A DNA stretch of 64,000 nt from Amblyomma americanum (lineage: Eukaryota; Arthropoda; Arachnida; Ixodida; Ixodidae). Position 1 is the stretch's first letter, and every line of letters begins with the position of its first letter. Shown here in pieces: positions 44,401 to 55,900 of the stretch. Both the position numbers and the translations under genes were made by a program. Location of the stretch: the NCBI RefSeq assembly GCF_052857255.1, contig NC_135505.1, positions 132,395,967-132,459,966 of the forward strand, given 5' to 3'. Below the pieces are notes generated by a model that ran no database searches, was not told where the DNA came from, and saw only the letters and a list, made by a program, of their open reading frames with translations.

Positions 44401-45468
44401 AATGACGCAGTGGGGAAGACGGCTGCCCCCAAGAAGCACTACCCTCCAGCCAACCCCAACCTCACTCCCAATGATAGGGTGCTGGCCAGCCCTGTAACAC
44501 CACCCTCGACACACCTTCACGCGCCTCACCCTGCAGTAAACATTTGTGAAGCCTCGGCTTAGAGTGAAAGCATTCGCTAGAGTAAAAACATGAAAGTAAT
44601 CATCGAGGGTAAATTCAACTGCTTTCCCAAAATTGCCGCATGAGATTTCTGATCTTCCTTAAATTTTTCTTCGCAGCATGGTACTAATATGTTGGAAGTA
44701 TGCATATATGGTTATTTGCACGATGGTGTTATCTCTTGTCATGTGTTTACATCATTTCTTTTTGTGCTAACCAAATGTCTTGCACTGAGTGTTAATTTTG
44801 CTGGCCGACTTTTTGCAGGAATGTTGCTCGCTGAGGCCTGTTCGGTTCTTTGGATATCTCAAGCAGTTTGAGACTGATTTTTGCTACGGCCCCTCGAGCG
44901 CAGAGTTGAAAAAGTATAATATAGTGAGACCACGATTTACCACTGCGGTGGCCCAGTTGGTTTGAGGGATCCTTCTAGTATGCGCGAGGTTTTGGGAGCA
45001 ATGACCGGTGACATCTGACGCCCACGAGTTTTTCAGTGGTAGCATCCTTCCTCTAGCCTTCAGCTCGGACCTCCTGAATCGATATGTTCAGCAAAAACGG
45101 TTACTTCGGCTCACTATGTGCTGAATAAAACACGACATGTGTACGTACATTTTGTCGCAATCGCCCTTGCGACATCACTATCATATCATTTGGGACTGTT
45201 CATTGGTTAACCTAAATTGACTCCTGTTGGAGCAGGCAGCAGTGGATATCACAAGTGGAGGATAAAGGCCGCCATTCTTAGTAAACGATCAAACGTAGTG
45301 AATGTGCCGTGTGCTCTCTAAAGTGATCAAAGAGGGCGCATCGTAATTGTGTTCACCATATTTCAGAAAGCACCGACAAAACTGACCATAGAACTCAAGG
45401 TGACCGATGGTGGAGAACCAGTTGGGTGCGTGTCCTTCTCGGTGGACATAGAAAAGGCAGATTCATGA
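38396..45468 (+). CDS. ML4: ML-domain secreted lipid-binding protein (4 exons)
   Basis: Predicted 169-residue secreted protein of the MD-2-related lipid-recognition family. Exons 38396-38483, 39308-39485, 41777-41918 and 45367-45468 (88, 178, 142, 102 bases) have phases 1, 2, 0 and GT-AG introns. Signal peptide MISGVLFFAVAGCSLVAG, then SVQTPELNSC. Exon 2: EIDISDLTISGAKIGE, NFT sequon at N53, KLEITITREDGNKVPC. The TG|T codon of C89 is split by intron 2, giving C-S-Y-R-L-C, like the C-x4-C of mite group-2 allergens. Exon 3: LWDNKCPVP; exon 4: KAPTKLTIELKVTDGG and PVGC. Six mature cysteines: 28, 82, 89, 94, 112, 157. Expected role: binding a lipid or other hydrophobic ligand outside the cell. 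Ligand and tissue are unknown. Exon 3 to exon 4 spans a 3.4-kb repeat-filled intron. Confidence 0.9.
38881..38918. repeat. Poly-G run in ML4 intron 1
   Basis: Twenty G, then GATGGGGGGGGGAGGGG. Possible quadruplex former; length uncertain in assemblies. Confidence 0.85.
39308..39485 (+). CDS. ML4 exon 2
   Basis: 178 bases after caacgcag; TEEIDISDLTISGAKIGE to VPCFGTIGS, ending TG before gtacag. Confidence 0.92.
40740..41025 (+). mobile_element. 3' remnant of an RTE-like LINE
   Basis: Broken frame reads KRKKWAWAGHVMRRQGNR, stop, LRVTEWTPREGMH, a tail-end typical of RTE-type ORF2 (W-A-G-H-V, then V-T-E-W-x-P-R). It finishes with GATGATGATTA, a common terminal repeat of such LINEs. Confidence 0.75.
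41335..41690 (+). repeat. Dispersed repeat with GACCAATTCC end, copy in ML4 intron 2
   Basis: GCGATAGCGTTAAGGACCCC, GAGAAGCAAGTAGG, then TAATGACCAATTCCACATAT. Related to 42993-43395 and 55505-55950. Confidence 0.7.
41777..41918 (+). CDS. ML4 exon 3
   Basis: 142 bases after gtttag; TCC TAC CGG CTC TGC, SSIEERLGQLWDNKCPVP, FAIG, gtaagt donor. Confidence 0.92.
42190..43020 (+). repeat. Diverged tandem repeat, period about 150 bp, in ML4 intron 3
   Basis: Blocks such as GTGTCCGCACATTTTTGTCC recur with decay at about 42246, 42398, 42550, 42690, 42825 and 42975. Between them lie GTGGACGAGT-like and TTTATTGCA-like pieces and AAAAAT. Further weak copies may reach 43590. Confidence 0.75.
42993..43395 (+). 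repeat. Dispersed repeat, copy in ML4 intron 3
   Basis: CCGTGGCAGGTGGCAGTTAA, a C-rich run, GGCAGCACCTGGCATCGCAG, AAATGACCAATTCCGCCTAT, and a terminal ACGCTATCGCG block. Shares order with 55505-55950 in ML5 intron 3. Confidence 0.75.
43396..45366 (+). other. Rest of ML4 intron 3
   Basis: About 2 kb. Around 44940 a GCGGTGGCCCAGTTGGTTTG stretch looks like a decayed tRNA-type SINE head. No exon is seen before ML4 exon 4. Confidence 0.45.
45367..45468 (+). CDS. ML4 exon 4 (terminal)
   Basis: 102 bases after atttcag; KAPTKLTIELKVTDGG, PVGCVSFSVDIEKADS, TGA. Confidence 0.92.
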   Translation, partial: KAPTKLTIELKVTDGGEPVGCVSFSVDIEKADS

Positions 45469-45543
45469 CCGCACAAATGGGCATAAAGAAGAACTGCGTA
45501 ACAGAGCCTTACAGTCTCCTGTTCTAAAAGTGAGATCTTATTC

Positions 45544-45549
45544 AATAAA
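45544..45549 (+). other. ML4 polyadenylation signal
   Basis: AATAAA 76 bases after the stop. Confidence 0.65.
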
Positions 45550-46688
45550 GCAGTACTTTTTCTAATGCTGCAATGTGCGATCTGCAGTTTTCATAACCAG
45601 CCTATTCGCCATTTCACATTGCGTTTCCGGCTTAAGGCCTATTCGTGACATCTGACATGCATGAACAATTCGTATATTTCGCACGATGCATCACGAAATG
45701 CAAAAGGGGGTACAGAATTCAAAGCGCTCTTCTATTGTGCGCGCAGCAACCTTCGCAGTCCAGGGTGACTAACTGAGCCACACCCCTCTACTCACTTCAC
45801 CACCCCCTTCCTATTTTCCGATTCTTTGGGTAGGTGAACAATATGACGAATGGCAGCGTTTGAGTTCCATAAACAGCATACTAGTTCCATAGACTACATA
45901 ACGCAACTGGCCGCATGAATCACTTTTTTTTCCTATGGTTTAACGGAGGAGTAGTAAAGCAACTATACAGAAATGATATAAAAAATGAGCCCAGTCTCCC
46001 CTGCCACTATGCAGAAATGAAGCACCTCCTTTTAGTTTGACCCACAGCCGTCAACTCTCCTTACTAGCCCACTTGCCCACTGGCGGGCCTGGGTGCCTTC
46101 AATGGCTCAATCGTGTCAGTTCGGTATTTTTCGAATACCTAAATAGCATTTCTGGGATATTGGTCTTATCTTTAATAAAGAACTTATTTTAACCTAGGCC
46201 TCGTTTGATCGAGTGCAGAGCTAGGCAAACATGGCGCTAGGGCAACCGAAATAGTATAGATAAGGCACAAAACCAGATAAGCTCAAAATGACACAAAAAT
46301 TGCATTGCTGAATGGGTTCCAAGATAGCACAAAATTCCAGGACATAAATGTCAGTTGGTAGTGTTTATCTTGGTGTCGGGGCTATTCGGTGCAATTTTCG
46401 CAATGTGGACCATTCTACTGATAGTTTGATATTCTGCTCGGTTTGCCTCAAGTACAGAGATAGAGGTCATAGCATGCCTGTCATGACACTCAAATGACAG
46501 TTAAGAGTATGATTAAGTAAGTAAATACATGTTGCCACAGGCTTTGGATATGTGTGCGAGATCACTGCATCCGCTTTTGCTTGGCTCCATAGGAAAGAGG
46601 ACTTGGTACTACAAATGTGCTTAAATAAATCTTGTCGTTTTGTTGGTTCATTTTAGTTGCACGCGCACGCCCAACGCGGATATATCCC
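45550..46688. other. Intergenic ML4-ML5, nothing recognised
   Basis: About 1.1 kb with no supported feature. Confidence 0.4.
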
Positions 46689-46777
46689 AAGCAGCACAGG
46701 TAATGGCCCAATAGGGCCAGCCTTTGCCAATACGCTCCCAATATTGGCAAATATTGGACTGATTACCTGTGCTGCTT
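46689..46777. mobile_element. Tiny palindromic element with 16-bp perfect TIRs
   Basis: AAGCAGCACAGGTAAT at 46689-46704 and its exact inverse at 46762-46777 enclose 57 bases that contain further partly palindromic motifs (TTGCCAATA, TATTGGCAA). Confidence 0.7.
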
Positions 46778-46942
46778 CGGATGGCCCTCCCGTACTACGT
46801 TATCGTCCTTCTGGGGGGGGGGGGCGGGAAGGACGCACCCGAATGAAGCTACTAGCCCAGTAAGATTATTTTCGTAAAACCTCCAACGTTTACGGCTTCA
46901 ATGAACTTTTAACACGAGCAACCTGCTAGAAACGGGTTTAAG

Positions 46943-46953
46943 ACGGGTTTAAG
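46943..46953. repeat. LINE target-site duplication (left)
   Basis: ACGGGTTTAAG. The same 11-mer also stands once more directly upstream (46932-46942), so the site was already a short tandem. Confidence 0.8.
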
Positions 46954-48566
46954 ACGTGGCTAAATCGTCGCGAGATGATTTCGCCAAAGAAGCAGCGCGA
47001 AAGTTTTTACCAAAATACGATGATGTGCCTTGTTCAGCCGCTAGTTTAAATATGGCAGGCATTCCAGCGCATGTATAATAAATGCCGTCTGATGTCCACG
47101 CAGATAGAATTGCGTGTCCGTTCTCCATGCCTGAGATGCAGGCTGCAATAGATGATGCGAAGCGGAAAACAGCGCCCGGCCCAGACAATATTCAGTACGA
47201 CGTGTACAAGAACCTAAGCAGCGCTGCACTCCCTCAACTACTAGACACCATTAACAAAGTGTGGCTGGACGGCGTCGTGCCCGAGAGCTGGAAATCCGCT
47301 ATTGTGATCCGTATCCCGAAACCGTAGACCGAGAGGCTATGAGGACCATTACGTGCCTTCCACGCATCACACCGGTCATAGCATTACAAGAGAATGCGCC
47401 GCTCAATGCCATTGATGAGCTGGTGCAGCAGCGCCGAGATGCGAGCAGCCTTAAGGTCAGTCTATCGCACTCCACGTATGCACTGAAGACTTATGCAACG
47501 TCACACTCCTTTCTTCAACCCCCAACGCCAGTTCTTTCCCCATGGAAGTTTGTACTGCTCAGCGACAACAAGCCAACAGATAATTGCCGACCAACATCTG
47601 CTAATTCGGCATCGTTGCTTCGCCAGAAATTTGAGGAACAAGATGCTTGCATGCCTGAACGATCCATTGTTGCCTACGTAGACGCAAGCATACACGACTG
47701 CAAAGCAACAACAGCTATCTACTGCCCTCGCAGACCTGCCCTGAATCAAACCTCTTGCTTTCAGCTTACGGAACCCCTTTCGTCCTTTTGTGCTGAGCTC
47801 GTTGCAGTTCAAGAAGCACTCTGCTCCGTGGCCGACATAACTATGCTCCTTGCGGCCCGCGTTGTCATCCGCACTGACGCCCTTCAAGTTGTCCGATTGC
47901 TACGACGTGTTAGCCGCTGTCCCACGATATGTCAGGACATCCACCGGCTCGCGGCACGCATCCCGCAGCCAGTACGTATAGAGTGGGTCCCACGGGATCT
48001 GCTGACCGCTCAAAGCCAGGCAGATTTAGCGATCCGCCTTGCGAATTTCGCCTCATCACCGCCTCGGCTCCTTCATTTGGACAATTTTACCCTCCTTTCA
48101 TCAAGAAAGGAACTCCTTCGGCGCCGCACACGTGCTCTATTCCCTCCGTGTGCGGTAACCCTCCCCCGCGGTCTTACCCGTGCAGAGGAGGTTGCGCTTA
48201 GGAGGATCCGGGTCGGGGTTGCCCTCACACCTGCCGTCCCTCGGAAGAGGCCTCAGTACCGAGATTTGTTTCCTCGGCCAGGGTGTCCGATATGTAAACC
48301 CGAGGACATTGAAGCCGACATTCAGCACTTGCTTTGGGACTGCTCAGCTCTCATGCCTACAAGGATCTGGCACCTGAATGTAGCGGGTCTTTCACCAAGC
48401 AACCCTGCTTCAGATATTGCCTGGATGCAGGGACCGTACCATCGTTCTCTACTGGACTTCATCAAATCAGCTAGCCTTTTTTCATTCATTTAATCACTAC
48501 AACATATTTCATCACACCTTCACCCATTATTGATGCCCTGAGGCAATAAATTTCGCTATAAAAAAA
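46954..48566 (+). mobile_element. LINE copy with RNase H, 5'-truncated and internally deleted, 11-bp TSD
   Basis: Flanked by ACGGGTTTAAG at 46943-46953 and 48567-48577. It begins in ORF2 (KFLPKYDDVPC), has two in-frame stops, then the RT start AAIDDAKRKTAPGPDNI and VPESWKSAIVIRIPKP. Most of the reverse transcriptase, including the catalytic Y-x-D-D, is missing. A 410-codon stretch to 48493 holds the RNase H (AYVDASIHD, FCAELVAVQEAL, IRTDALQVV, QADLAIR) and C-x2-C-x10-H-x4-C. AATAAA and an A tail end it. RNase H suggests the R1/LOA/I branch. Confidence 0.9.
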
Positions 48567-48577
48567 ACGGGTTTAAG
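48567..48577. repeat. LINE target-site duplication (right)
   Basis: ACGGGTTTAAG directly after the A tail. Confidence 0.8.
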
Positions 48578-49621
48578 CGGTTGCTTCCTCCCCCCCCTCC
48601 CCCCGCTCCGCCCTTCTGCAGCCTCTTTTACCCGTGCCCGCCTGTCCAATATGACCCGCTGCCGAAACAGGACGTGCTTATAGATGGTTTCGCTTGCTTT
48701 GACTGTACCGACAAGATTTCGCGCAGTCGTGCAGGTTGCTTTGCTTTTATTGTGTAGTGCATTCACACACCTCCGCTAGTGTGCCAATATCTACTTTATC
48801 GACATGCCCAAAGTGAGCGAAAGTTTGCCTCGCCTGAGGACTTACGAAATGAACCACACATTTTTAAGATGACTCTTCGCTGGTGATGTTATTACAATAG
48901 AAAACCAAGAATAAGAAATAATACCTAGAAAAAAACTTATCACAATGTTCTCGAATCTCTGCCATCAGCGGCGAACGCCAGGGGTACATCCTTTTTGCTA
49001 AAATTTAATTTAGTTCGCGTTTAATTTTGTCCCCTGATATTGATCGCTGCTCCCGGTGACGTATGCCATAGGCATGACGTCACATTCATCGTAGCACAAA
49101 CATGCCCATGAAGCTATGATGTAGGAGTCCTGTGCCCACGCTGCACTGGATAATCGGTATCCGCGGCGCGGACCAATTAATGGAGCATGACCACATGTTT
49201 AGAATGCCTGAAGGGCTTTATCGGTGTTCCTTTCGTCCCGGGATTGAAACTATGGGTGATTATAGGAACAAGTAGCCTGAGTACCCTGGCACACAATTGG
49301 ACTAGATGCCGCAGTCGATGGGCGGCTAGCGGCGGTGGCGAGACCACACCGACCGTACCTGTCGATGGTCGTCTTCTTTCCCAACTCTGCTTGGATACGT
49401 CACAAATGACGTCACTACAAATGAACCTAAAATGAACTCAAACGTTACAGACTACCGATACAGCATTATTTTTAACATCGCAGTGATGAATTCGGTTTAA
49501 ATGGAGTACCGGATTCATTGTGTGTATGCTTTCATGACGCCCAACCGACTGACTCCGTACGCTGTCTGGGCAGCGTCATCCTGGTATCTGTAAAGACGGA
49601 TGTATCTGTGGTTGGCTCACG
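48578..49621. other. Intergenic before ML5
   Basis: About 1 kb. Tandem LINE target motif apart, nothing recognised. Confidence 0.4.
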
Positions 49622-49832
49622 TTAACATTTCACCACAACCGCATAAAGTGTGTGCAACGGGCATCAGCCATGCTTTGAGTTAACGCCTGCTTGTTTATGT
49701 TACTCAAGCCGCATACCGTTCCTCGGTTCTTCTTGCGCAAGACACGGGGTCCATATAAAACGGAGAAGTGCTCAGCGGGTGACCCAGATGTGTTGAGTCT
49801 GCGGAGGACGGCAGAACAAAGCGACGGGCGCC
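49622..49832 (+). promoter_or_regulatory. ML5 promoter region conserved with ML3
   Basis: Carries GTGTGCAACGGGCATC, TGAGTTAACGCC, GTTCCTCGGTTC, GCAAGACACGGGG, AGTGCTCAGCGGGTGACCCA and TGCGGAGGACGGCAGAAC, matching the inverse of 28738-28960. Contains a TATA box (49754-49759). Confidence 0.7.
49754..49759 (+). promoter_or_regulatory. TATA box of ML5
   Basis: TATAAA within CCATATAAAACGG, about 80 bp before ATG. Predicts a start of transcription near 49785 and a 5' UTR of about 50 bases. Confidence 0.65.
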
Positions 49833-49917
49833 ATGCTTTCCGTGGTGTTTTTTGCCCTCGCTGGGTGCTCATTAGTGGCAGGCTCCGTCCAGACGCCTGA
49901 GCTCACCTCCTGTTCAA
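49833..49917 (+). CDS. ML5 exon 1 (signal peptide)
   Basis: Twenty-eight codons plus one base, gtgagt donor at 49918. Confidence 0.92.
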
Positions 49918-52900
49918 GTGAGTAACATGTGTGGAAAGTGAGGTAAAGACGCTCTCCGTTTCTACCGTACTGGTGGATGCCTGATTTTAGGGTTAACGAA
50001 TAAATGCCATGAAAATCGGCACTATTGTAATGTAAGCTAAATTCATCCCCCCACAAGCGGGGGGGGGGGGGGTAAGATTTAAAATGAGTACGGGTTTTAG
50101 AGCTTTAAACGTAGCATGACTGAGTGGCGATAGTTCCTACTTGAGGTTCAAAGCACTGTAGACAATGCCAGAGCACCGGGAAGAACTGAGAACAAAGGTG
50201 TTCTTATTTTCTTCGTCCGTACCTTTTGGGCTGAGTTTAGGGCAGGAACCAAATGAAGGATAAGTTTTACCTCGAATGTGAATTTGGAAATGTAAAAGGA
50301 GTATTGTTGTCTGAAAAAACTTTTCCCAAAAAGACCAAGGCACGTTTTTTGCTCCTAATTAGCGGCGTTATCATTGCCCTCGAGAAAAATGTGTGTTCTT
50401 TAAAATTTCCTTGACTTACATGTTCTTGGTTGTGAACTGAAAAACCAAGAAGAGGTGAAAAAGGAAATAATGTGAAATTTGTAATAAAAAACAAACTCCT
50501 TAACTTACGTTGATTTTCCGCGCCACTTTAAATTTGGGTTAAAGAAGGACTTCAATCCAGATTGAGAAGGTTCAAAAAGGATTCTGACAATTCAAGACGC
50601 CATCGAACAGAGGCGGCAACAGTTGACTAATGCAAAAGCAGAGAGCGATGATAACGAGAAAGTTCCGTTGCGAGCAACTGAATTCAAGTTGCACGAATGT
50701 TGCGGGGCGATGCAGTGAAACACTTGCCGACCTGTCTTGAACCAGTCTTTTGTTAGAGAGAACTTTCTGTTGTTCAGGCTAGTGCGACCACCGTGTTAAG
50801 GTATTTACTAGACGGGATGGTCTCCTCTCGGCAGAATTATCTGCGTCATCACTCTTAGAGGTTACAATGAAAACCTAACAGGTTTATTTCAAGGCTACAG
50901 GGGCTGGCCAGTAGTCGCAACTAGCAATGCGCCAGCAACCTTGATGGCAAAGAAGACAGAAAAGAAACAATCAGACGCATCGAGGTAAAAAACAGGTGCA
51001 GGCTTCGTTCGGGTTTTGCCCAAAAGCTTTTTGAATGTCTAAATCTCACAACTTAGATGTGAGGGCTCGGCCGCTAATCTCACTGTCATGCCCTGCGTCC
51101 TTGCATAATATGAAAGCGCTGTGCTTATTGTAGTCAATGGCGGGAAACAAGGAAATGTAAATGTTAGAACTTACCCGTAATGCTGTAAAAGTATTCATTC
51201 TAATTAAATTGTCCAGAAGAGACCTGATCGTGGGCCCCGGCACTGTACCATGCCTCTTTCGGTGGCTCCTGCCCCTTCTCTCCCGCTCTTGTCTGCGAGG
51301 CACACACTAAACACGTGCTCCCTGCCGCTCTTTGCATGCTATCTGGCAGAAAAACCCGATCTGGTTCAAACCGCTGCCAGGTCGCCCACCGGACGTAGAA
51401 GAATTATTTTTCGGGGCTGCAGAACCGGACGTTACTGAACTTCTTTCGAGGGCCTAATGTGTATCTATATATGTAAACTTTGAAAACTTCATGCTAGCAG
51501 GTATACTTTCGCAATAAAAAAAAGAGTAACATTTCTATATTTTGAGGGTACAGACTGCTGTGTGAGAACAGCTGAATATGCTGCTGCGTTACTAATTTTG
51601 AGTTGTCGTAGGCCAGTTAGTAGCGTCAGCTCGAGGTAACAAGGCTTCCGTCTAGCCATCCCTCATGTAATGCCATTGGTACCTGCTGCATGCAAAGCAT
51701 GGGACGTGACTTCAGTGCGAAACGGAGTGCCATTAAGCAGAACTAAAGCCTTTCGATTGTTCCAGAGTAGCACTAATCATTAGAGACCTTACTCACTTCT
51801 TTACAAGTCTCATTCGCTTTGGCGCAAAGGACTCCACGTTGATAACAATGTGTTGTGTTTTGTTCATAGCAGGCGAGAAGAGTATAAACTTAAGCAACGT
51901 TTCCATCTCGGACGCCCAAATTGGGAAAATAATGACCGCGAACTTCACCCTGACGACGTCGCAGAAGCTGGAATCTGACAACAAACTTGAAGTCACCGTT
52001 TATACTGCGTCTGGAAGCAAGATCCACTGCCTCGGCCACATCGGTTCGTGGTTCGTATGTCTTTGACCCGCTCTTTCGAAGGCTCTTTTGAGTTATTTAA
52101 CCGGCAACTTTCATCAACATCACGTGATCTAGGACTACTGCAGGTCGAATGCCCCTCGCTTTTGATCACCATCTATCCCTGTCCTAGGCCAGCTTCGGAC
52201 ATCCTAGATTATGAAAATTTTTCAAGTTTTCAGTCGCGCAACAAAAAACAGCCCAAAAAACAATGATTAAGGAACAAAAACACAGTTTCCTTGTTTGTGT
52301 TGTTTACTGTACTCCTGTCTTCTGTGCTCTGTTAAGACCATCTTGCAACAGCTGGCCCATTAAGTCACACTAGTTAATCACCCCAGTATATGCCACATTT
52401 GTGCAAGTTTCCCTTCATATTTTTTACTCCTCTGCCACTGTAACAAACTGCTGGTTATGTTTCTCCGAAGCACACGTTTAGTCCATGCCCGTTTCCGCTG
52501 TCTAATTTCGGCTAGAATATCATGCCTAAAATTTGCACGGGGCAGATATAACTTTTACACGTAACAAATGTGTCATGTGTAGTTTACTCAGAAATATTCG
52601 TGAGCTGCTGTTCACTAGCTGAGAGCGCCGCCGATACACCCTTAAAAGCTTTTGTAATTATTTAATAGCCAGCTTACTTGTCTTTTATTAGCCAATTATG
52701 ATTAGTGTCAATATTTGCGAATAAATATTTCGTTGTTAATGCGAAACCATTACTGGTCCCATTAGGAGAAAGCCTGCGCCAGGTGCCTGTGTACTCGCAG
52801 ATGGTTACAGAAAATCTCAAATCTCAGCGATGGCAAGCAAAGTAGGGTAACGTCATCAAGCGGTCGTATGACCCATACGGGAAGTCAAGCACCGCCACTT

Positions 52901-55900
52901 CAGACAATCCTATACATGTCGTTCGTCCATATATACTCGCCACTGGCAGGCCTCATTGTGGTGCCAGTTTTGATAACATTGTAAAAAAATTGATGCAACT
53001 GTTTGTCGTGCAGCGTTCCGGGCGGAGTCATATGATTTTTCGTTGCATATAGCTTACATGCGCAATTTTCGGCTCAGATTCTAACCGAACAACTTACTCA
53101 CCTTGAATTGCATGCCCTCCTGCAGACTCTTCCCCCTTTCACTTGTTTGGTTTTCTGACGAAAGGAAATGACGATGTAACTGTCTCACATATGTCGGTGG
53201 ACACCCGAACCCCGCCTTAAGGGAAGGAATGAAGGAGGGAGCGAAAGAAGAAAGGAAGAAAGAAGTGATGGAAAAGATTTATGGACAGATATACGTAGAG
53301 GAGAATATACATGAGCCAATCCAGAGGGGGTGCGCCCTTGCATGTACTAGGCGGAGGTTCCTTTGTTCTGGACCAAAGTGGCGTCGGCCACCGTCCGTGC
53401 TCTCCCGATCAAGGCCTGCAGGTCAGAGCAGCCGAGCAAAGCTGCCTCCAAGTCCACCTGGGTTGGGCTTGGATGAATGAATAGAAACAACTTTATTAGA
53501 CATAGAAAAAGAAATCTTCCAGGGTGGTCTCCTACGGGGCCAGGTGTTCACGGGCTTGTGCTTCGCATAAAGCCCGATCCACCAGCCATTGCTGGCCGGC
53601 GAGCTGAGCGGTCCGTAAAGCAGCCTCCAAAGAAAAATGAGTGGGATTGGGGAGGGAGGGTACTGTCTGTAAGGGAGGACATTCTCAAAGGTAGTGGAAA
53701 AGCGTGGATCTGGGCAAGGCACAGGTGTTACAATGAGAGGGGGAAGCTGGAGTGAAAGCATGAGAGACAGTAAGTTTGAAATAAAGCAGCCTGTCTACAA
53801 TTGTCGCCAAGTGGCGTTGGATAAGGGCGACAAGGTACTGTGGGGTGGTGTCAGTGTCATGCAGCTGAGTTTGTAGAATGTGGTGATTTGATGATATGTA
53901 GAAAGGGCCGATGTGGCCTCTTGCGGGGGGTTGGGTGTCTGATCGCCCGGGGTCAGGGAGGATTCTCGGGCCAGAGCATGAACGCGCTCATACCGGAGAT
54001 CGAGGCATGCCCAGGGATTCACGACAGAGTGATCGTTCGGTCGAGAGAGGTGGCTGTGGCAATAATACGGTGTGTGACCGGTGTCATCAATCCCTTTAGG
54101 TAGTGGCGGTATGCGGCCTGGGAATCTGTGCAAATTTCGGTTATGTTTTCGTCAATGGTGGAGTGGGCCAGCGAAAGTGCGATGACGGCTGTGAGGGGGG
54201 GGGGGGGGGATAGCGGTCACTTAAGGCGCGGTTGAGGTGCCCATCGACATTAGGACACCTCAACCGCCCCTGATCTTTTTTTACTTACGCCTGCAAGCGG
54301 GCTGTGAACAATTTTCTTGAAAACCCACATCTTTAACTACTTCTTTCCTACAGCACTTACCACGTCTGCGGCGGAAATTCTACAGCGGAACAACTTTTGG
54401 GACAGCCATGGAACAACAAGTGCCCTGTTCCGGAGAAAACGATGCCATTGAGCTACAGTGTTCGTGTGCCCTGGTTCATACAGATGGCGATTGGAGTAAG
54501 TAGGTCATGATGCAGAGGCGCCTCAGTAAAAATGGAAAGAACAGACAGCGCTTGCGCCGTTTTGAATAATGCGCTAAACGCTGTGATAGCTGCCGTCTTT
54601 GCTCATGTCGTGCTTGATTTGCTCCTCTATGTTACGCCGCTGTGGCAGTGGTGGGGCTCTTTACCGCTCCAGCAGCTTGTGCAGTGCTTTCGCTTAATAA
54701 GGAAAATTGATAATTGCTCACTAGGATTTTGAATCCAAATTCAAATCATGAACCAACTGGCCCCTCAAGAAGTGCTCATTAGCATCTCCGCAAGCGCACC
54801 TATACGGCACGTAAGGAAAACTGTGCAGCTTTCAGTGATGTTTTGCAGCTGATGGAAATTCGTCCTGGTGAGGGGTTCGAACCCGGAACCACCGCCAGTC
54901 CGGCGCATTTGCTCTACAAAATAAGATAACCATAGAGGACAGCAGCTCCCTGGGAGAGAGAGAATACACCAACAACCTGATGTGGAACCAGAAATTTCCC
55001 CTTTATTACAAATTTCCTCAAAAGGGTGAGATTCTTCAAAATAACATTGGACTAGTGCACATACTTGCCACGCTGCCTCGCTGCGCGCAGCAGTCGGCAA
55101 GCCGCTTCCCGTCCCTCGCTTCCTTTCGCAGTGCTTCGTCTCACCCTCACCTCTCCATCATTCGGGGTGTGTGTTTTGAGAAAAATGAAAATAGTTTTTG
55201 AAGAAAGGAAATGACGCAGTAACTGTCGCACATATCTCGAAGGACATCCGAACCGCGCCGTAAGGGAAGGGATAAAGCAGGGTGTGAAAGAAAAAAGGAA
55301 GCAAGAGGTGCCGTAATGGAGGGCTTCGGAATGAATTTCGACCTCCTGGGGATCTTGAACATGCCCTCACAGGTTCCTTTCGTGTTTCGCCTCCATAGAA
55401 AGGTGGCTGCAGTTGTCGGGCTCGAACCCGCGTATTCCGGTTCAGTAGACGAGCGCCTTAACCACTAAGCCACCGCTATTCGGTTTTGTCCGCCTTAATT
55501 TTACGCGACATCGTTAAGGAGCTCGCGTCACAGATGAACCGGTGTCGTCGTCAGAGTCTAAGAGAAAATCCGCGAAAAATCTCTTGAGAAGCAACCTAGG
55601 TGGCAGGTGGGACATGTAGGTCACGTCACCTTGTGGCATCATCACAACCAGCCCACCGTATTGTGAGAAGACATCCGCCGGTGACAGGTGGCAGTTAATT
55701 AATGATTGGTGACTAGAGGCTGTGGGGGAATAACAACCTGGGTCGGACAAACACCACCAGTGGCAGCACCTCCCATCGCAGGGCAGTGGCGCATCTCTTA
55801 ACCGCAGCACCACAGTGCTAGATGTGGTATGAAGACACCCAGAGATCTTTGAACGTTAAGTAGACAATGACCAGTTCCGCAGATATGGGCAATAACCCGT

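Larger units (their letters stand above)
52051..54353 (+). other. ML5 intron 2
   Basis: 2.3 kb with a SINE fragment (53149-53270), LINE 3' pieces (53345-54195), a G run near 54196-54210 and a 15-bp hairpin (54227-54267, GCGGTTGAGGTG and its inverse). Confidence 0.55.

Noticed and set aside
53478..54195. Several open stretches on both strands, considered as a host gene
   Set aside because: Minus-strand content is a broken LINE RNase H end (D-S-Q-A-A motif and AATAAA). The plus-strand frames are its shadows.
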